Shown here one piece after another: positions 4,985 to 12,244 of a stretch of 12,244 nucleotides of DNA. A model generated the notes under the pieces. That model made no database searches. It saw only the letters and a program-made list of their open reading frames with translations, and was not told the origin of the DNA. The stretch comes from Gammaproteobacteria bacterium (GTDB taxonomy: Bacteria > Pseudomonadota > Gammaproteobacteria > SZUA-229). Each line of letters begins with the position of its first letter. The stretch's first letter is position 1. Location of the stretch: NCBI GenBank assembly GCA_011051475.1, contig DRLE01000041.1:1-12244 (forward strand), in the 5' to 3' direction. The position numbers and the translations under genes were made by a program.

Positions 4985-5103
4985 AGGTTTCCGATGGAGA
5001 GTTTTCCGCAAGTAAACTTTTTTGCGGCTAAATCCCATATCTTGTGCCTTGTGTATAACCTGGACACCAGGCAGCATTTTCCGGCGCTTACGGCCGGCTG
5101 GCC

Positions 5104-5838
5104 CTAATCGTGGTCGCAGCGCACGGAGCGCAGCGCTTCTTCCCTGGAAACCGGATAATACGGCGTCTCACGAATACGGTCATGCACCTGCATGCGGTAT
5201 TTCACGAAATCCTCTTCCCTGTCGAAATGCAGGAAGGGATTGCCCTGGCGCTGCTCCTCCATGCTGGAAGTCGGTGACTGCGGGGCGTAGTTGTGTCCGG
5301 GGTGTACAATTGTATTGCCCGGCAGGCCGGTTTTTATTTTTTTCAGGGTATGGAACATTTCCTCCGGATCACCGCCGGCCAGGTCGCAGCGCCCGCAACC
5401 GAAAACAAACAGGGTATCGCCGGCAATCAGGTCATCGCCGACGTGAAAACAGGCCGATCCCGGGGTATGGCCGGGGGTGTGCATGATTTCAATTTCTGTT
5501 TCACCCAGCTTCAGGCGGTCGCCGCCGTGGTGCAGTACCGGTCTGGCCAGCTCGGCGCCCCAGAACTGCGCCTCGGGCTTGAGCAGATGAATGCGGGCAT
5601 CACTGCGTTCCAGCGTTTGCTGCAGGCCATTGACATGATCATTGTGGCTGTGGGTGAGCAGGATATCGGTAATCTTTATACCCCTGCCGTCGGCGAAATC
5701 CAGCATTTGCTCCACGTCCCAGGCCGGGTCGACAATGGCCGCGGTATCGGTAGCCAGGTCATGAATCAGGTAGATAAAGTTCTCCATTGGTCCCAGTTCC
5801 ATGCTGTGAATGCTAAAGTGACTGGCAGTTTCTGACAT
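5104..5838 (-). CDS. Metallo-beta-lactamase-fold hydrolase, glyoxalase II-like
   Basis: This 244-residue protein has the full metal-binding set of the MBL superfamily: THSHNDH (His63, His65, Asp67, His68), HTPGHTPG (His124), AGDTLF (Asp141) and HPGHNY (His182). Overall layout and length fit the GloB/ETHE1 branch. Glyoxalase II splits S-lactoylglutathione to lactate and glutathione with two metals; ETHE1-type persulfide dioxygenases use one Fe and oxidise glutathione persulfide. The GCGRCDLAGGDPEEMF stretch (147-162) has features of both, and the tail (about 186-236) may be a substrate-binding helical part, so the exact substrate is open. It is a cytosolic enzyme with no signal peptide. The start is supported by GGAGAG just upstream of ATG 5838. 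It is transcribed alone, divergent from the Nudix gene. Confidence 0.88.
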   Translation of the reverse strand: MSETASHFSIHSMELGPMENFIYLIHDLATDTAAIVDPAWDVEQMLDFADGRGIKITDILLTHSHNDHVNGLQQTLERSDARIHLLKPEAQFWGAELARPVLHHGGDRLKLGETEIEIMHTPGHTPGSACFHVGDDLIAGDTLFVFGCGRCDLAGGDPEEMFHTLKKIKTGLPGNTIVHPGHNYAPQSPTSSMEEQRQGNPFLHFDREEDFVKYRMQVHDRIRETPYYPVSREEALRSVRCDHD

Positions 5839-5959
5839 CTGTTCTCTCCAAAGGGGTTAAGCAGGCATTGATGTTACCGGGTGGAAGAGTAAAGCAAAGT
5901 GACAAAAGCAACAAGTAAGGTATGCCGCTTGCCGGCAGGGCTGATCATGGCGGTGCGCT

Positions 5960-6424
5960 GTGAGCGCTAACACAAGATACAGCCCGCTGATCGGCGTTGG
6001 TGTACTGATCTGGCGTGAGCACCGTCTGCTGCTGGGCAAACGCCCCCTGGCTGATGGCGGTTATTGCTGGCAGTTTCCCGGCGGGCATCTGGAAAAAGGC
6101 GAGGCCGTGTTCGCCTGTGCTGCGCGCGAGGTATTCGAGGAAACCGGCCTGCGCTTAAGCGGCCCTCGTCAGCTGGGCTTTACCGACAGGGTGTTTCAGG
6201 CTGGCGGGCACGATTACCTGACGCTGATGGTTTCCGCTGACTGCGAGGCGGGAGAGCCGCAGCTGCGCGAGCCGGACAAGTGTCTGTGCTGGCAGTGGTT
6301 CGATTACCGGCAGCTGCCTTCGCCCCTGTTTGAGCCGATCGGGATTTTCCTTGAAGCCGTCAGCGCGCAGCAGAGTGATCTCTACCGTCTGCATTGTGAG
6401 GCCGCCAGGCCTGCCTTGCCCTGA
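5960..6424 (+). CDS. Nudix hydrolase, GTG start
   Basis: This 154-residue protein has a complete Nudix box (GX5EX7REUXEEXGU) in GGHLEKGEAVF and CAAREVFEETGL, residues about 41-64. Its catalytic Glu residues are in REVFEE. Nudix enzymes cleave nucleoside diphosphates linked to another moiety, using Mg or Mn. The preceding LIGVGVLIWREHRLLLGKRP and WQFPGG match the ADP-ribose/NTP-cleaning subgroup; the substrate cannot be fixed from sequence. GTG 5960 is the only reasonable start: an in-frame TGA lies at 5942 and no ATG or TTG lies between. No clear Shine-Dalgarno is present, so expression is probably low. The 3' end overlaps the convergent 6382-6801 gene by 43 nt. Confidence 0.88.
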   Translation: MSANTRYSPLIGVGVLIWREHRLLLGKRPLADGGYCWQFPGGHLEKGEAVFACAAREVFEETGLRLSGPRQLGFTDRVFQAGGHDYLTLMVSADCEAGEPQLREPDKCLCWQWFDYRQLPSPLFEPIGIFLEAVSAQQSDLYRLHCEAARPALP

Positions 6425-6801
6425 ATGTGCAGGTTTTGCGACGGGCAGGCCATGAGTCGTGCATAGATAAAGTCGGCCAGCGAGGCCTGCATGTTTTCGC
6501 TGGCGGCAAGAAACTGCCTGGCCAGCTGTTCGGGATTAAAGTGGTCATCGGCGTCCACGAGTACGGGTGACATCTTGTAGTGCCCGGCCGGGCGCTCGCC
6601 GTTGTCGACCCGATAGTGCCGGACGCCGTGATGGTAGTCCCAGCAAACCATTTTTTCATCACCGGAGTGATCGTAGCTGAGCTGAAAACGTACAGGCTCG
6701 CCCTCGCGTAACCAGACAAAAAGATCCATGTCATGGTCATGGTACCAGCGCCTGCGCAGGCTGCGGTTGTTCTGGCGTATTGCGCGGATTTCATGCAACA
6801 T
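6382..6801 (-). CDS. Conserved hypothetical protein (139 aa)
   Basis: The product begins MLHEIRAIRQNNRSLRRRWY and continues through an acidic HDHDMDLFVWL strand region. Alternating strands RFQLSYDHSG, KMVCWDYHHGVRHYRVDNGE and KMSPVLVDADDHF follow, with a helical C-terminus (NPEQLARQFLAASENMQASL). It looks like a small soluble alpha/beta domain of a family seen in environmental Gammaproteobacteria; no function is known to me. The several His and Asp residues in YHDHDMD could bind metal, but no known motif is matched. A different minus-strand frame over the same stretch lacks this pattern and is not a gene. It is divergent from sucA with 148 nt between, and its last 43 nt overlap the Nudix gene. 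Confidence 0.7.
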   Translation of the reverse strand: MLHEIRAIRQNNRSLRRRWYHDHDMDLFVWLREGEPVRFQLSYDHSGDEKMVCWDYHHGVRHYRVDNGERPAGHYKMSPVLVDADDHFNPEQLARQFLAASENMQASLADFIYARLMACPSQNLHIQGKAGLAASQCRR

Positions 6802-6880
6802 AAGTATTGTCTGTCGGTCTGAAGCTACGGTATTTGTTTTACTGTAACCACTATTATCGGTGCAAAAGCGGGCAACTTCT

Positions 6881-6910
6881 GTGAACTGGATCTACAATCA
6901 GTGGTATATC
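6881..6910 (+). promoter_or_regulatory. Weak promoter candidate for sucA
   Basis: TGGTATATC (6902-6910) resembles an extended -10. GTGAAC (6881-6886) is a poor -35 at 18-nt spacing, and TACAAT at 6893-6898 is an alternative -10. The choice between them is not resolvable by eye. The 6802-6949 interval must hold start signals for both sucA and the divergent 6382-6801 gene. Confidence 0.25.
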
Positions 6911-6949
6911 AAGGGAAATAATAATAAATGTACCTGTTAAAGGTGAAAA

Positions 6950-9844
6950 ATGGCTCAAACAGACAAACCCGACGCTTCCGCCAGGGCTACTGACAGGGTT
7001 ACTGACAAGGCTTCAGCACGTCCCGGCATGACGGAGCTGTGGGACAGTTCGACCGTATATGGCGGCAGCGCTGCCTGGCTTGAGTCCATGTACGAGACCT
7101 ACCTGAATAATCCCGAACAGCTGGACCCGCACTGGCGCCGGTATTTCGATACCCTGCCCAGGCCTCGCAAGGGCAACGGTGCCCACGAGGTTTCACCGAA
7201 AGAAGTCCACGACTATTTCATCGACTACGCCCGGCACAAGCACGAGCTGGGCTATCGCGCGCAACTGAGTTTCGATCATGAGCGCAAACAGGTACAGGTG
7301 CTGCAGCTGATCAATGCCTACCGTTTTCGCGGTCACCAGATTGCCGATATCAACCCGCTGGGCGGCCGGCGTGAATCGGAAGTGGCCGAGCTTGAGCTGG
7401 AATACCACGGGCTGTCTGAAAAAGACCTGGATACGGTTTTCGAAACCGGTTCGCTGGCCGGTCCCGGCAGCCTGACCCTGAGAGAAATCTACGATACCCT
7501 GCGCCGGACCTATTGCGGCACCATCGGCACGGAATACATGCATATTATGGAGACGATGGAAAAGCGCTGGCTGCAACAGCGTCTGGAAGTCGCCCGCGGT
7601 CATGCCGGCCTGGATGCGCAGGAGAGGATCAATATTCTGCGCCAGCTGACCGATGCCGAAGGCCTGGAGCGCTACCTGCATTCACGTTATGTCGGACAGA
7701 AACGTTTTTCCCTGGAGGGCGGCGAGTCGCTGATTCCGCTGCTCGACGAACTGGTGCAGTTTGCCGGTAGCAGAAAAATAAAGGAAGTGGTTATCGGCAT
7801 GGCACACCGTGGCCGGTTGAATGTGCTGGTCAATATTCTGGGCAAGACCCCGGCCGAACTTTTCCAGGAGTTCGAGGGCACCAAGGAGCTGCGCGAACAG
7901 GCCGGCGACGTAAAATACCACCTGGGTTTTTCCTCCGACATGCAAACACCGGGCGGGCCGGTGCACCTGGCGCTGGCCTTTAATCCCTCGCACCTGGAAA
8001 TCGTCTCACCCGTGGTCGAAGGCATGGCCCGCGCCCGTCAGTGGCGCCGTGGTGATCGCCAGGGCAATGAAGTCATCCCCGTGCAGATTCATGGTGACGC
8101 GGCCTTTTCGGGGCAGGGCGTGGTTATGGAAACCCTGCAGATGTCGCAGTCGCGTGGCTTTCTCACCCACGGCACCGTGCATATCGTTATCAACAACCAG
8201 ATCGGCTTTACCACCAGCGCGCAGCAGGACGCGCGCTCGACCTATTACTGTACCGATATTGCCAAGATGGTGGGTGCGCCGATCTTTCACGTCAACGGCG
8301 ATGATCCCGAGGCGCTGGTTATGGTGACCCGCCTGGCGCTGGAGTTTCGCAACCGCTTTAAAAAAGATGTGGTTATCGATCTGGTCTGCTATCGCCGTCA
8401 CGGCCATAACGAGGCCGACGAGCCATCGGTAACGCAGCCGATGATGTACAAAAAAATCCGCGCTCTGGAGACCACGCGCGCCCTGTATGCAAGGCGACTG
8501 GTGAACGAGGGTGTACTGACGCAGGAACAGGTCGATACTATGGTGCAGGCCACCCGCGAGATTCTTGAATCCGGCGCCTGTATCGTGCCCTACAAGTTGC
8601 CCGAGTCGAAAGCGGACATGTCCACGCACGTAAAATGGCAGCAATACGTGACGGCATCCATTATCGACGATGTTGACACCACGGTGACGCTGCAGACCGT
8701 GCGTGATGTCGGCCATGCTATCAATAGTATACCCGAGGGTTTCCGCCTGCATCCGCGCGTGGAAAAAATTGTCAGCGACCGTGAGAAAATGACCGCCGGC
8801 GCGCTTGCCGTCGACTGGGGCTTTGCCGAGCTGCTGGCCTACGGTACCCTGATGAAAGAAGGTTTTTCCGTGCGCCTGTCCGGTCAGGACAGTGGCCGCG
8901 GCACTTTCTTTCATCGCCACGCGGTGCTGCACAATCAGGATGACGGCAGCTCCTATGTGCCGCTGCGCGAGCTGGGCAGTGATGACAGTAATTTCCGGGT
9001 ATTTGACTCCCTGCTGTCCGAGCTGGCGGTGCTGGCCTTCGAATACGGTTTTTCCACCACCGAGCCCAAAACCCTGGTGCTGTGGGAAGCGCAGTTCGGT
9101 GATTTCGCCAATGGCGCGCAGGTGGTGATCGACCAGTTTATTTCCTCCGGTGAGCACAAGTGGGGGCGTTTCAGCGGCCTGGTCATGCTGCTGCCGCACG
9201 GTTACGAAGGCCAGGGGGCGGAGCATTCCTCCGCGCGCATCGAGCGTTATCTGCAGTTGTGCGCGGTGCATAATATGCAGGTCTGCGTGCCCAGCACACC
9301 GGCACAGATGTTTCATCTGCTGCGCCGGCAGATGATTCGCAACTGCCGCAAGCCGCTTATCGTAATGACCCCGAAAAGCCTGTTGCGCCACAAGCTGTGC
9401 ACCAGCACCCTGGAGGAAATCACCCAGGGTGGTTTTCAGCGCGTGTTGCCGGAACTGGATGAAATCGAGCCGAAACAGGTCAGGCGCGTTATTATCTGCA
9501 GTGGCAAGATATATTATGAGCTGCTGGAAGCGCGCCGCCTCAACCGCATTACCGACATCGCCCTGCTGCGCGTCGAGCAGATCTACCCCTTCCCGGGTGA
9601 GCAGCTCGATGCCCTGCTGAAGCAGTACAAGCAGACCAACGAGCTGGTCTGGTGCCAGGAGGAGCCGAAAAACCAGGGCGCCTGGGATTTCAGCAAGCTG
9701 CGTATTCCGGCCTTTATCGACCCGCGCTGGCAGCTGTCATATATCGGCCGCGAACCATCGGCCGCGCCGGCGGTAGGTTCGGCAAAACTGCATGCGCGCC
9801 AGCAGCAGGCGATTATCGATCAGGCGCTGAATATTGCAACATAG
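6950..9844 (+). CDS. sucA: 2-oxoglutarate dehydrogenase E1 component
   Basis: SucA is the ThDP-dependent E1 that decarboxylates 2-oxoglutarate and passes the succinyl group to the lipoyl arm of SucB. At 964 residues it is near the usual size (E. coli 933). Landmarks are the N-terminal segment ELWDSSTVYGGSAAWLESMY (29-48), AHRGRLN with His286, KYHLGFSSD with His324 and NPSHLEIV (345-352). The ThDP region is HGDAAFSGQG (381-390) with VINNQIGF (413-420), and HGHNEADEPS (484-493) follows. The C-terminal half carries GHGYEGQGAEHSS-like LLPHGYEGQGAEHSSARIER. His286 and His324 correspond to E. coli His260 and His298 with a constant offset of 26. About 22 extra Ala/Asp-rich residues precede the first conserved segment. 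AGG (6941-6943) sits 6 nt before the ATG. It leads the sucA-sucB-lpdA cluster. Confidence 0.98.
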   Translation: MAQTDKPDASARATDRVTDKASARPGMTELWDSSTVYGGSAAWLESMYETYLNNPEQLDPHWRRYFDTLPRPRKGNGAHEVSPKEVHDYFIDYARHKHELGYRAQLSFDHERKQVQVLQLINAYRFRGHQIADINPLGGRRESEVAELELEYHGLSEKDLDTVFETGSLAGPGSLTLREIYDTLRRTYCGTIGTEYMHIMETMEKRWLQQRLEVARGHAGLDAQERINILRQLTDAEGLERYLHSRYVGQKRFSLEGGESLIPLLDELVQFAGSRKIKEVVIGMAHRGRLNVLVNILGKTPAELFQEFEGTKELREQAGDVKYHLGFSSDMQTPGGPVHLALAFNPSHLEIVSPVVEGMARARQWRRGDRQGNEVIPVQIHGDAAFSGQGVVMETLQMSQSRGFLTHGTVHIVINNQIGFTTSAQQDARSTYYCTDIAKMVGAPIFHVNGDDPEALVMVTRLALEFRNRFKKDVVIDLVCYRRHGHNEADEPSVTQPMMYKKIRALETTRALYARRLVNEGVLTQEQVDTMVQATREILESGACIVPYKLPESKADMSTHVKWQQYVTASIIDDVDTTVTLQTVRDVGHAINSIPEGFRLHPRVEKIVSDREKMTAGALAVDWGFAELLAYGTLMKEGFSVRLSGQDSGRGTFFHRHAVLHNQDDGSSYVPLRELGSDDSNFRVFDSLLSELAVLAFEYGFSTTEPKTLVLWEAQFGDFANGAQVVIDQFISSGEHKWGRFSGLVMLLPHGYEGQGAEHSSARIERYLQLCAVHNMQVCVPSTPAQMFHLLRRQMIRNCRKPLIVMTPKSLLRHKLCTSTLEEITQGGFQRVLPELDEIEPKQVRRVIICSGKIYYELLEARRLNRITDIALLRVEQIYPFPGEQLDALLKQYKQTNELVWCQEEPKNQGAWDFSKLRIPAFIDPRWQLSYIGREPSAAPAVGSAKLHARQQQAIIDQALNIAT

Positions 9845-9902
9845 AATATAATTAAACGAGAGGGTATCCGGTCTGCATCAGGCATGTTATTACGAGCATC
9901 AG

Positions 9903-9963
9903 CGTCATTATCTCGCCTGGCAGCTGCCTTAACCAGATTGCTTCGCCAGGGCTCGCAATGACG
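9903..9963. repeat. Imperfect palindrome between sucA and sucB, dispersed-repeat type
   Basis: The unit runs from CGTCATT (9903-9909) to AATGACG (9957-9963), with inner arm sequences CGCCTGG and CCAGG also paired, giving a 61-bp degenerate inverted repeat. On the minus strand the right part reads CGTCATTGCGAG followed by GGCGAAGCAATCTGG. That matches my memory of a dispersed palindromic repeat common in bacterial chromosomes. The spacer between sucA and sucB is 168 nt, long for these two genes. Confidence 0.6.
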
Positions 9964-10012
9964 GGGTTCAGTAAGCGCCACTCAGGCTGGTGAGAAATAA
10001 TGGAAAACATAA

Positions 10013-11302
10013 ATGAGTATTGAAATAAAAGTACCCGAGCTTCCCGAGTCCGTGGCCGATGCCACTATCGCCAGCTGGTACAAACAGGTAGGCGACAGCA
10101 TACAGGCCGACGAGGTGCTGCTGGATCTGGAAACCGACAAGGTTATTCTTGAGGTGCCGGTGGTGAAGTCCGGCATTATCAGGGAAATCCGTCACCAGGT
10201 GGGGGATACCGTTACTGCCGGTCAGGTACTGGCGGTGCTGGATGACAGCGCGGATGTTTCCGCGAGCGCACCCGCGGAAAAGCCGCAGCCGCAGGAAAGC
10301 ACTGACAAACCGCGGCAGGAGAACAGGGCTGTCCCTGTCGGCGCCATGAGCCCTTCGGTGAGAAAACTGATCGCGGAAAACAATATCGATGCCACGCAGA
10401 TAAAGGGCAGCGGCAAGAACGGTCGCATTCTGAAACAGGATGTGGAAGACTATCTCAAGCACCGTCAGGAAAACCGGGGCGTGGAAGAAACACCGGCCCG
10501 GCCGGCGGCTGAAACCGCGCCTGCCGCATCTTCGGGTGAACGGGTACAGGCATCGACATCGACTGCCGCTTTCACAGCAGCGCCCGTTATCGATGAAAGC
10601 CAGCGCCTCGAACGCCGCGTGCCCATGACCCGTCTGCGCGCGCGTATTGCCGAGCGCCTGCTGCAGTCACAGCATGAAGCCGCCATGCTCACCACCTTCA
10701 ATGAAGTGAATATGAAGCCCGTCATGGAGCTGCGCAAAAAATACCGCGAGGCCTTCGAGAAAAAATTCGGCGTGCGCCTGGGTCTGATGTCCTTCTTCGT
10801 GCAGGCCAGTGTTGAGGCCCTGAAGCGCTTCCCGGAGGTCAATGCCTCCATTGATGGTAACGATATTGTCTATCACGGTTATTACGATATCGGTGTGGCG
10901 GTATCCGGGCCCAATGGCCTGGTGGTGCCGATACTGCGCGATGCCGACATTATGAGCATTGCCGATATTGAAAAGGGTATTATCGATTTCGCCGAAAGGG
11001 CGCGCGACAATCGCCTGGCCATCGAGGATATTACCGGCGGCACCTTTACCATTTCCAATGGCGGTGTCTTCGGTTCCATGCTGTCGACACCGATTATCAA
11101 CCCGCCGCAAAGCGCGATTCTCGGCATGCATAATATTACCGAGCGCGCCATGGTGGTCGATGGCGAAATCGTCGCGCTGCCGGTAATGTACCTGGCGCTG
11201 TCCTATGACCACCGCCTTATCGACGGCAAAAGCGCGGTACAGTTTCTGGTGACCATCAAGCAGTTGCTGGAAGATCCTTCACGTATCCTGCTGGGGGTAT
11301 GA
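10013..11302 (+). CDS. sucB: 2-oxoglutarate dehydrogenase E2, dihydrolipoyllysine succinyltransferase
   Basis: SucB is the 429-residue core of the complex. It carries a lipoyl group, takes succinyl from SucA and transfers it to CoA. The lipoyl domain is residues 1-78 with the modified lysine in ETDK (Lys43). An Ala/Pro/Glu linker leads to the peripheral subunit-binding domain (about 112-148, MSPSVRKLIAENNID onward), which docks E1 or E3. A second linker (150-197) precedes the catalytic domain (about 198-429), which has DHRLIDG with His400 and Asp404 near the C-terminus. The length matches the E. coli family (405) plus longer linkers. The Shine-Dalgarno is weak (GGA at 10002-10004, 8 nt before ATG), and an 8-codon frame from 10000 overlaps the start. 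It follows sucA by 168 nt and touches lpdA directly. Confidence 0.98.
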   Translation: MSIEIKVPELPESVADATIASWYKQVGDSIQADEVLLDLETDKVILEVPVVKSGIIREIRHQVGDTVTAGQVLAVLDDSADVSASAPAEKPQPQESTDKPRQENRAVPVGAMSPSVRKLIAENNIDATQIKGSGKNGRILKQDVEDYLKHRQENRGVEETPARPAAETAPAASSGERVQASTSTAAFTAAPVIDESQRLERRVPMTRLRARIAERLLQSQHEAAMLTTFNEVNMKPVMELRKKYREAFEKKFGVRLGLMSFFVQASVEALKRFPEVNASIDGNDIVYHGYYDIGVAVSGPNGLVVPILRDADIMSIADIEKGIIDFAERARDNRLAIEDITGGTFTISNGGVFGSMLSTPIINPPQSAILGMHNITERAMVVDGEIVALPVMYLALSYDHRLIDGKSAVQFLVTIKQLLEDPSRILLGV

Positions 11303-11304
11303 TT

Positions 11305-12244
11305 ATGGCTGGCACAAAAAAATCGACGGCAAAAAAAGCAGCCAGGGCCAAACGCAAAACCTGGGATGTCGCCGTTATCGGCGGTGGCCCCGGCGGTTAT
11401 GTTGCCGCCATTCGTTGCGCCCAGAACGGGCTGAAAACGGTATGTATCGATGAATGGACCGACCACGAGGGCAGGCCGTCGCTGGGCGGCACCTGCCTGA
11501 ACGTGGGCTGTATTCCTTCCAAGGCGCTGCTTGAATCCTCCCACCTCTACCATCAGGCGAAACAGGGCATGGATGCGCACGGCATTGCTACCGGTGCGGT
11601 AAAGATCGACGTAAAGGCCATGCAGGCCAGAAAACAGCAGGTCGTGTCCGACCTGTGCGGTGGTGTGGACATGCTGCTCAAGGCCAATGGCGTCGAGCGC
11701 ATATACGGGCGCGCGCACCTGGATTCCATCAACAGTATCGAGGTCAGCGAGCGCAAAACCCATAAAGTGGTCGACAGCCTGAATGCGGACAATATAATTA
11801 TCGCCACCGGCTCCTCGCCCGTGCGCCTGCCGCAGGCAAAGCTGACGGACGGCTATATTCTGGACTCGGCCGCCGCGCTGGAAATGGATGCCGTGCCGGC
11901 GCGTCTGGGCATTATCGGCGCCGGTGCCATCGGCCTGGAACTGGGTAGTGTCTGGTCGCGCCTGGGCGCCGAAGTAGTGCTGCTGGAAGCCATGCCCGAT
12001 TTTCTTCCCGTGGCGGACAAAAAGATCGCCGCCCTGGCCAGACGCAGTTATGCCAAACAGGGCCTGGATATCCGCCTGAATGCCCGCCTGGTTTCAGCCG
12101 AGGTGAAAAAACGCAAGGTGCATGTCGTTTACGAAGGCCCGAAAGGTGAACAGACGGAGATCTTCGACAGGCTGGTGGTGGCGGTCGGGCGCAAACCCAA
12201 CAGCGACAGGCTCTTTGGTGAAGAGCTGGGCATCGAACGTGACG
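11305..12244 (+). CDS. lpdA: Dihydrolipoyl dehydrogenase E3 (partial, cut by window end)
   Basis: Lpd reoxidises the dihydrolipoyl group of SucB, passing electrons through a disulfide and FAD to NAD+. About 313 codons are present. Visible are the FAD-binding VAVIGGGPGGY (22-32), the redox-active disulfide GGTCLNVGCIPSK (Cys64 and Cys69), the ATGSSP segment, the NAD-binding IIGAGAIGLELGS and the second FAD-contact region AVGRKPNSD. The C-terminal dimer domain with the His-Glu base lies beyond the window. Two in-frame starts exist: ATG 11299 overlaps the sucB stop as ATGA, and ATG 11305 has GGGGGT (11293-11298) upstream and is preferred. The N-terminus carries an unusual Lys/Arg/Ala-rich extension of about 18 residues (AGTKKSTAKKAARAKRK) before the fold. 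It is translationally coupled to sucB. Confidence 0.96.
   Translation, partial: MAGTKKSTAKKAARAKRKTWDVAVIGGGPGGYVAAIRCAQNGLKTVCIDEWTDHEGRPSLGGTCLNVGCIPSKALLESSHLYHQAKQGMDAHGIATGAVKIDVKAMQARKQQVVSDLCGGVDMLLKANGVERIYGRAHLDSINSIEVSERKTHKVVDSLNADNIIIATGSSPVRLPQAKLTDGYILDSAAALEMDAVPARLGIIGAGAIGLELGSVWSRLGAEVVLLEAMPDFLPVADKKIAALARRSYAKQGLDIRLNARLVSAEVKKRKVHVVYEGPKGEQTEIFDRLVVAVGRKPNSDRLFGEELGIERD

Larger units (their letters stand above)
4792..5103. other. 312-bp gene-free interval with DnaA-box-like sites and hairpins
   Basis: No credible coding region is seen between the convergent genes on either side. The interval holds a weak stem (CCCGG at 4798, CCGGG at 4816), three DnaA-box-like sites (4829-4874), a bulged hairpin (4959-4984), another inverted pair CCGCAA/TTGCGG (5006-5027), and a short stem CCTGG-n3-CCAGG near 5060-5072. 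None is followed by a T-run that would make a standard terminator. Lower GC than the surrounding genes is evident by eye. Confidence 0.5.

Noticed and set aside
6360..6794. 144-residue minus-strand frame overlapping 6382-6801
   Set aside because: It is rich in Thr, Trp and Ser with no domain pattern, while the 6382-6801 frame gives a normal globular sequence with a sensible start.
8006..9391. 461-residue open frame antisense to sucA
   Set aside because: It is a shadow of the GC-rich codon use of sucA. The translation is low in complexity, has no recognisable domain, and the opposite strand encodes an unmistakable SucA.
9847..9852. TATAAT just after the sucA stop as a promoter for sucB
   Set aside because: No -35 hexamer lies at suitable spacing, and no TGn extension precedes it. 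AT-rich sequence after a stop codon often yields such matches.
10000..10023. Eight-codon open frame overlapping the sucB start (a possible leader peptide)
   Set aside because: It has no ribosome-binding site of its own that is better than that of sucB and no attenuator structure follows; short frames like this arise by chance.

Overview
The window is bacterial chromosome, almost certainly from a gammaproteobacterium. The diagnostic part is the right half: sucA and sucB complete and lpdA cut by the window end, encoding the 2-oxoglutarate dehydrogenase complex. The small conserved proteins on the left are of types I associate with environmental, often sulfur-oxidising, Chromatiales-like gammaproteobacteria. 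That assignment comes from memory of families and was not checked by a search.

Layout. Positions 1-77 hold the 5' end of a minus-strand gene, divergent from a receiver-like protein (157-573). A helical TPR-like protein follows (666-1367). Next is a minus-strand two-gene unit: a protein with four 27-residue C-terminal repeats (2479-3168), then a CD-NTase-fold nucleotidyltransferase (1507-2454) that has lost two of its three expected catalytic acidic residues. This pair lies between two palindromic elements (1387-1487 and 3217-3317). They share no sequence but have the same geometry: perfect 30-bp arms, a 41-nt spacer and 101 bp in total. A small minus-strand gene (3318-3605) abuts the second element and diverges from a run of three small plus-strand genes (3726-4791). 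The 312-bp gap after them carries three DnaA-box-like 9-mers and a bulged hairpin.

From 5104 the window is mostly metabolic: a metallo-beta-lactamase-fold thioester hydrolase (5104-5838, minus), a Nudix hydrolase with a GTG start (5960-6424), and a hypothetical gene (6382-6801, minus) whose 3' end overlaps the Nudix gene by 43 nt. Then come sucA (6950-9844), a 168-nt spacer holding a dispersed-repeat-like imperfect palindrome, sucB (10013-11302), and lpdA from 11305 to the window end.

SucA (E1, ThDP), SucB (E2, lipoyl carrier and succinyltransferase) and Lpd (E3, FAD) together convert 2-oxoglutarate, CoA and NAD+ to succinyl-CoA, CO2 and NADH. The most notable part is 1387-3317: a palindrome-bracketed operon pairing a probable catalytically dead CD-NTase-like protein with a repeat protein. 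No tRNA, rRNA, CRISPR array or transposase was seen.
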